Positions 57,825 through 64,000 of a stretch of 64,000 nt of DNA are shown piece by piece. Location of the stretch: assembly GCA_003508835.1 (NCBI GenBank), contig PUFA01000170.1:62001-126000 (forward strand). Reading direction: 5' to 3'. The first letter of the stretch is position 1. Every line of letters starts with the position of its first letter. Both the position numbers and the translations under genes were made by a program. The DNA is from Eonycteris spelaea (Eukaryota > Chordata > Mammalia > Chiroptera > Pteropodidae). The notes under the pieces are model-generated. The model ran no database searches, was not told the origin of the DNA, and worked only from the letters and a program-made list of their open reading frames with translations.

Positions 57825-59400
57825 TGTTTTTTTTAATAATTTTTATGTCTTTAATTACCGTTGGCATATTATATTAGTTTCAGGTGTACAGCATGGTGAT
57901 TAGACATATATATAACTTACAAAGTAATCACCCTGATAAATCTAGTACCCATATGGCACTGTACATAGTTATTATACTATTATTGACTATATTCCTTATG
58001 CTGTACTTTACATCCCCATAACTATTTTGTAACTACCAATGCGTACTTCTTAATCCCTTTCCCCTTTTCTCCCACCCCTGCAAAGCCTCTCTCATCTGGC
58101 AATCATCAAAATGTTCTCTGTGTCTGTGAGTTTGTTTCTGTTTTATTCTTTAGATTCCATTTAAGTAAAATGATATGGCGTCTCTCTTTCTCTTTTGACC
58201 TACTCCGTCAACACAATACCCTCTAGGTCCATGCATGTTATTATAGATGGCAAGATTTCACTCTTTTTATAGCTAATATTCCACTGTGTATATGTACCAC
58301 CTCTTCTTTATCCATTCATCCATTGATGGATATCCAGGTTGCCTTCATATCTTACCTACTGTAACATTTAATGTTGCAATGGGCATATGGTTCTCATGTC
58401 CTTCAAAGTAGTGTTTAGGGTTTCTTCGAATAAATAGCCAGAAGCTGGATTACTGGGTCCTTCTTTGTGTCTTGTTATAGCCTTTGTTTTAAAATCTATT
58501 TTATCTGGTATTAGTATTGCTACCCCAGCTTTCTTCGTTTCCACTTTCATGAAACATCTTTTTCCATCTCTTTACTTTCAGGCTGTGTGTGTGTTTCTAC
58601 CTGAAGTGAGTCTCTTATAGGCAGTATATGTAAAGGTCTTGTTTTCTTATCCATTCAGCCACCCTATCTTTTGATTAAAACATTTAATTCATTTATATTT
58701 AAAGTAATCTTTAGTAGATATGTAGTTATCATTGCCATGTTATTATTCATCTTTTTTATCTTTTTCCCCCCTTCTTCTTAAAGAAGTCTCTCCAACATTT
58801 CCTGTAATACTGGTTTAGTGGTGATGAACTCCTTTAGTTTTTGTTCTCTGGGAAGCTCTCTGTCCTTCCATTCTAAATGACAGCTTTGCTGGATAGAGTG
58901 ATCTTGGTTGTAGGTCCTTGCTTTTCATCACTTGAATATTTCATGCCAATCCCTTCTGGTCTGCAATGTTTCTGTTGAGAAATCAGCTGACAGTTTCATG
59001 GGAGCTCCCTTGTAGATAACTGCTTTTCTCTTGCTGCCTTTTGATTCTCTCTCTCTGCCTTTAACCTTTGGCATTTTAATTATGATGTGTCTTGGTGCGG
59101 GCCTGTTAGGATTTATCTTGTTTGAGACTCTCTGTGCTTCCTGGGCTTGTATATCTATTTCCTTCACCAGGTAAGGGAAGCTTTCCATAATTATTTCTTC
59201 AAATTGGTTTTCCATTCCTTGCCTTCTCTCTTCTCTTTTGGTGCCCCTATGATGTGAAGCTGGGTACACTTGAAGTCGCTTAAACTATCCTCATTTTTTT
59301 TGGATTCTTTTTTCATGTTGCTGTTCTGATTGGGTTGTTTTCTGTTACCTTCTAAATTCTGTTATCTTCTAAATTGCTGCTTTGAGCTTCTCCTAGCACA
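57825..59400 (-). mobile_element. L1 LINE, antisense, with multiple internal deletions
   Basis: The order on the plus strand is the reverse of an L1. First comes a 3' end like that at 46387 ('ttagtttcaggtgtacagcatggtgattagaca'). A junction near 58455-58470 leads into mid-ORF2 text ('ttttatctggtattagtattgctaccccagctttc', 'gattaaaacatttaattcatttat'). A second junction near 58770 leads into the L1 5' region ('atgacagctttgctggatagagtgatcttggttg', 'ggcattttaattatgatgtgtcttggtg'). The minus-strand frames at 58368-58550 and 58928-59269 are fragments of it, so no intact ORF remains. Confidence 0.9.
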
Positions 59401-59789
59401 ACTGTTAATAGTTTGTATAATTCCCACTGATATTTCCAGAAATTAAAACTTCTAGTTTACTATTACCCAGTTTTTATTGAAAGCATTGCTGACAGCAAAT
59501 AATTCAGAGAAGGTTGTGTAAATATACCAACTTATCAAATAAGATTATCCATGAGCTAGGGATGTATACTGTAATAGCTCTCTCTTCCTCATTGTATTGT
59601 TCCCACTAAAGTATATTTTATATCATGCCAAATAAATATATTAATGAATGTGTAAAGAATTTTGAGATCCACAATAAAGAGAAGAAGGATGGAAAGTTAT
59701 ATTTCTTGGAGTGCAGCATATGGAAAAGCCTTCAAAAAAATTTTTTTTTAATTTAGGGAATTTAGCATAATGGTTAAAACCTCATGAAA

Positions 59790-60000
59790 TAGAATTAAAT
59801 TGATCAAGAGTTCCTACTTATTAGGCAAGAAACTTTGAGAAATTATTCAACTTCTAGAAGCCTCAGTTTACTTACATATAAGTTCAGGTAAAAAAAAATA
59901 TCTCATAAAATTATTGTGGGAAGTATATGAGATAATATTTTCTGGAAGTGTCTGGAACACAGTCAGACAGGGACAATCAATAAAGACACGATAATATTCA
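59790..60000 (+). repeat. MIR SINE, sense
   Basis: 'ttattcaacttctagaagcctcagtttacttacat', 'aaattattgtgggaagtatatgagataat' and 'gtgtctggaacacagtcag' match the MIR core and 3' half. Confidence 0.82.
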
Positions 60001-60009
60001 ATTATACCA

Positions 60010-62130
60010 GACAGCTAATCTATTATTGGTATTAGTATTTTTGTCTCTGTGTAATTGTCTCTTTTTAGGTTACCAGTTATGTAAGTCCTCTCCATTTGTG
60101 CTTTGTACAAGATGGAAAAGGCAGGGGTCCAGCTAAAAGACAGTAATAGTCTGTCCAGTTTCAGGCATCCATCCAGTGACCAGATGGTCACTGCAGTCCA
60201 CCTGGGTACATGTAAAATCTCCTGCAAATAATACTAGGTCAGGGTTCCTTAAGTGGGATTTAACTGCAAGATGGAATCATTTGAGATTACCTAAATATAT
60301 ATTAGGTAAATCTATTTTTGGAAGGGTAATGAAAAAGCTAAACAAACACACATCACTAATCACAAATCAACTGTATTGTGTCCTAGTGTTTCGGGGACTT
60401 TTGTTTCAGTCTTATGTTCTTTTCTGTCTTCCCCTTATTAATTTTTCAAAATGTTTAAAATGCCCAATTGGAATTTAATAATATCCACTGAACTACAACT
60501 CATTTTTGCACACTTGTAGTAAATCCTTAAAATTTGCTTCTCGTTCTTCCTCTACCTTCCTTCCTACATTGCTTTCTCTTCTGCTCTTTTGGTCATTTTT
60601 ACATTTGGTTTTCTCCTCTTTTTTTCAATTCCCGATATTTGTATACTGCAGTGCTTCTTGGGTTTTAATTTTTTTTTTTTTGCCTGAAGATCATATCCTT
60701 TATGCAAAGAGTACATTCTACTGTTTTTCTCTTACTTTAGTTCTCTTTTTGATAACTTACATCTCTACAGAAATAGCAATCTCATGAAATCTTTGTGTTA
60801 CTTGTTGTGCTACAAACATTAGTAATGAGTGGTTTACGTTTTCTGTGTCAGTGGTCACTTTCAGTTCCAAATGATATTTTGCTGGCTGAAAGGAGACTAT
60901 GCTTATCCTCAAGAAACATTGATTTTTTTTGGCAAAAAAGACTGGCTGTAAGTGAGAAAGCCAGCAGAAAAACAGTTACCTTAGGAAACAAAACAAATTA
61001 TTTCAGATATTTTCTGAATTCCTCTCCCTACAGCAAAAAGGACATATTTCAAAAACAGAAACATTTTACAAATGTTTTTACTATTAATTCTTTAATGTCC
61101 AAAGGATATTGCTTGTGGTTCCACACAGGTGAAAGCATCAGTGCACAGATAATAAGTTTAAATTCATTTTAAGATGAAAAGCATGTCTGTAATTTAGGCT
61201 GATAATTACTTTCTAGCCATGGGACTATGTAGGTGTGTTGCTGTGCCACTTTAAATATTAATCTAAATGCTATGTGACAATATCCGCACCATCGTCCCCA
61301 GACTGCAACTATTTGCTTGGGAGAAACCTGGATATGAAATTAATTTAGATAATTGAAATGATCTGCTTCCCACTGAGCAGGGAGAACTATATGCTTTCTT
61401 TTTTTCTGTAAAGCACATCCTTCCATAGGGCGTGCATTGTAACCTCATATCAGCTTCCCATTTGTTCCCATAATCAACTCATTAGACAAATTCCGAGGAG
61501 CAAGAGCTTTTCTGATGTCAACAATGGCATCAACCACATAAGCAACAACAAAAGCATCAAGTTCTATTATTGAATTTCCTCTTTTATGAAAAGGAGAGTA
61601 AGGGACCCTGAAGAACAAATAAAGTTGTTTCTCATTTACTATTTATCCTACAGCTTGTTTAACAGAATATGTATCAAGAGCATGTTAGGACAGTCCTAGT
61701 AAGGGCTTACAATCTAGTTGTGCACACAGACTGAGTCAAAAAGTGATAAATAGCAAAACGATGTAGCATTTGCAAATTGTCAAGGGCTGCTTCAGAGCAC
61801 AAGGAGGAGATGGTAGGGTTATGTAGCACTATGCGACCTTGTCAGGATCTGATTAAAGCAGCACCTTGCATTAAAGAACCCAACAGAAGCACAATAATAA
61901 ATTGACAGAACATTATAGATCCTTATCACCCGGATAAGAGGAAATTTATAACACCTCCACAGTGGCATAAAGATAAAATGATGAAGGGAGAACCACTCCT
62001 CTGACTCTCAAACCCACTGACCCTTTACGGTTTCACTTTGCCTGACAGTTCTTTTTTTTCCCCATGGGCCCAGAGCACTTGGTTTTCATTTTTGCTGTAA
62101 CATGTAAACATCCTTATCTTTTAGAGTCAT
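60010..62130. other. Intronic unassigned DNA, partly unique-looking
   Basis: No exon was recognised. The plus-strand open frames at 60506-60787 and 60795-61172 are adjacent and read like chance frames in T-rich sequence, with no recognisable domain. 61180-61620 looks non-repetitive, with several homeodomain-type and SOX-type motifs, and is discussed as a candidate regulatory element. Confidence 0.4.
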
Positions 62131-62139
62131 GTGTGTTTC

Positions 62140-62245
62140 TGTCAGATTCCCTCATGAACAGCTCAAGACCAGAAATTCCGTCTTTATTTTTGCACCTGCT
62201 TCAGAGGAGGCGCACAGTAGCTTCTCAATAGTGGTCGTTGAAGGA
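62140..62245 (+). repeat. L2 LINE 3' tail, sense
   Basis: 'acagctcaagaccagaaattccgtctttatttttgcacctgcttcagaggaggcgcacagtagcttctcaatagtggtcgttgaa' parallels the L2 3' end phrase by phrase with moderate divergence. Confidence 0.65.
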
Positions 62246-62664
62246 ACTGAGACTACAGATCTTAAACTCACTTTTTGTGTACACACATCTCAATTCAGTG
62301 AACCATGTAGCTCGCTCTCGGAATGGCAAAGGTTCTGACTTGTGCTTCAGAGCACTCGAATTCTACACTGTTGGGTCAACAATGTCGACTAAGACATCTT
62401 CCCTGAGCTCTAAGCCTCTATGACTTCATCTGAAATTGAAGGCATGAACTCAGCCATCTCTGAAGGTTTTCCAGACCAGCATCCTAAAGTCGAATCTCAA
62501 GAATTAGCCAATGAAAGATAATAAAATTTCAGACAGAAAAGATAACCTGTTAAGAAAATAATGTTCATCAAGTAGCAAAAGGAACAAATTTTTAATGTCA
62601 AAATCAATGTACTCATTTACCAGTTTTGCCAATGAAACGCATGAAGAATAGCAGAGCCCACAGT

Positions 62665-62678
62665 GTTACCATAGCAAT
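62665..62678. promoter_or_regulatory. RFX X-box-like site
   Basis: GTTACCATAGCAAT closely resembles the RFX-family X-box palindrome GTTGCCATGGCAAC, with three substitutions. It sits deep in the intron, not at a promoter. Confidence 0.35.
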
Positions 62679-63607
62679 ATCTGGTATTATAAAAGGCACA
62701 ATTTCCAATATAAAGTGAGGTTTTTAATTTCCTTCTGGAAATATCACAAGACTGTCCTCTAATGGAACAGAAACTTGATCTGCCAAGGAACAAGGAGGTG
62801 TGGTATCACTGTTACTTTCTCAAAGAAATATGAAAGCAGTAAAATGAAATGTCAGAAACTTGAAACAAATTGAAAAATAAACTTAAAAAAATACTAGTTA
62901 AGTTATATCACACTGTTATAGATCTGTAGAGAGAAAAATCCAAGTTAAAAAATATTTACTGAACTACGAACTCAAAAATGGACTTTTAAAACAGTTATCT
63001 TGAAGTCAAGTTTAGGAACATATACACATGCATACACATACGTGTACACATGCACACACACTCTAACATACTTAAAGAAAAATAATTAGGTTATCAGCCA
63101 CAGGCATATAAGCTACATAAAAGAAAGATATTCTTTTATTTCTCTTTGGGATATTCCCTGTGCTTCTAACAACTTGCTATGTAAAGACTGGGGGAAAAAG
63201 CATAAATAAAAATAATCTGACCAAATAGAGCTTTTTCTGACAGCTCTAGTTCTTGAACTGTAGTGTCACCTTGGGCACCTCCAAGTCACACCAAAGGCTG
63301 GTCTCACTGGGCCTCAAAAATAACTATAATATTGAACACAATACTATGTACTCCAGTTAAATCACTTATCCAATTCAACAAGCATTTAAATGGAATGAGA
63401 AGTGTTGCTTTACTTCAAACAAGTTTTTGGAACTTCATTTTGGAGTTTTTGCAACTTTTTAAACTATTAAGAATGCAGTCTGGCCATCAAGGGTTTGTGA
63501 ATAAGTGTGGCTATTTTCTAATTAGCAACAAGGAAATGATTTCACCAAAATAAGGGGGAAAATTTTGAAAATGGGGTTCCAGCATTCCAAAAGATTCAGA
63601 ACTTTGC

Positions 63608-63618
63608 GGGGGGGGGGG
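63608..63618. repeat. G homopolymer run
   Basis: Eleven consecutive G bases in an otherwise AT-rich context. The length is prone to sequencing error. Confidence 0.9.
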
Positions 63619-63664
63619 TATAAACTGTGATTTCACATTTGCCAGAAAATAACTACAAAGAAAA

Positions 63665-64000
63665 ACCTTGGGGCCAGCCTAAACCCTACTGCTGGAGTTA
63701 TCCCCAATCCCCCCTCAGTCTAATCTCACGTTCAAGTGATCACCAATCCCTGTCACATCAGCACCATTAGTCTCAAATCTGCCCTTGTACTCTAATTCTT
63801 TCGTAACTGCTCTAGTGCAGGACCTCATTTCCTCTCACCTGGATCAGAACAACTGATGCCTACCTGTCCGTCACACTATAATTCCTTAATACATCCTCGC
63901 CATTGCTTTCAGCATAATCTTTTGACTATGGCTAAAAATGTAATTATTTCAGAATCCTACTTAAAAGTCTTCAAGATATTTTTATCATCTCAGAACCAAA
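63665..64000 (+). repeat. L2 LINE fragment, sense, cut by the window end
   Basis: 'ctgctctagtgcaggacctcatttcctctcacctggatcagaacaactgatgcc', then 'attgctttcagcataatcttttgactatgg', then 'cctacttaaaagtcttcaagatatttttatcatctcagaacc' parallels the L2 ORF2 passage preceding its 3' half. It probably continues past 64000. Confidence 0.75.

Larger units (their letters stand above)
37580..64000 (+). other. OLFM3 intron following the short-isoform first exon (partial)
   Basis: It begins with donor GTACGG at 37580 and continues past the window end. I looked for the next OLFM3 exon (the conserved EGWQVYSSAQD region) and found neither it nor any other olfactomedin coding sequence, so more than 26 kb of this intron is in view. 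It contains only repeats and unassigned sequence. Confidence 0.8.

Noticed and set aside
58928..59269. 113-codon minus-strand open frame
   Set aside because: It lies within antisense L1 5'-region sequence and is not an independent gene.
1..64000. CRISPR arrays, tRNA, rRNA, U6/7SK/Y RNA genes
   Set aside because: None was found; direct repeats present are microsatellites or interspersed elements.

Overview
This is mammalian nuclear DNA: AT-rich, CpG-poor and littered with old placental repeats (MIR, L2, L1, ERVL-MaLR and ERVL LTRs), with no bacterial-style gene packing. No Alu, rodent B1/B2, ruminant BovB/Bov-tA, carnivore CAN-SINE or equine ERE copy was seen. Two L1 3' ends (from about 46387 and 57825) carry a 3' UTR resembling the one I associate with bats, so a chiropteran or related laurasiatherian is my best guess. 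That rests on memory of repeat families, not on a search.

Only one protein-coding exon can be supported. It lies at 37511-37579 on the plus strand and encodes the 23-residue signal-peptide leader of the short (B-type) isoform of olfactomedin 3 (OLFM3, noelin-3/optimedin). It ends in phase 0 at a GTACGG donor. Around it is a weak CpG-rich promoter/leader region (about 37180-38045) with a CTG/GCC-rich tract and two upstream ORFs. The second upstream ORF overlaps the first by ATGA and is in frame with the OLFM3 start. No later OLFM3 exon was found, so 37580-64000 reads as the first part of a long intron. The region upstream of 36990 is either intergenic or, if the long isoform starts further upstream as the human gene model suggests, also intronic.

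Layout: 1-36990 is non-coding with scattered MIR/L2, two antisense L1 fragments (20000-23960), a cluster of sense L1 3' ends with a hAT-type element (29935-31745), an MLT1-like LTR and antisense L2. 37000-38045 is the OLFM3 alternative promoter and first exon. 38045-64000 is intron, with two inverted MaLR LTRs (42232-44229), two internally deleted antisense L1 copies (46387-47650, 57825-59400), an MLT1 LTR (50064-50564), an MLT2 LTR holding a GATA microsatellite (51921-52532) and a long antisense L2 (53470-55320). Several unique, non-repeat stretches with clustered homeodomain-like motifs are flagged as possible regulatory elements. No wholly new system was found; the most informative locus is the OLFM3 alternative first exon with its upstream ORF arrangement.
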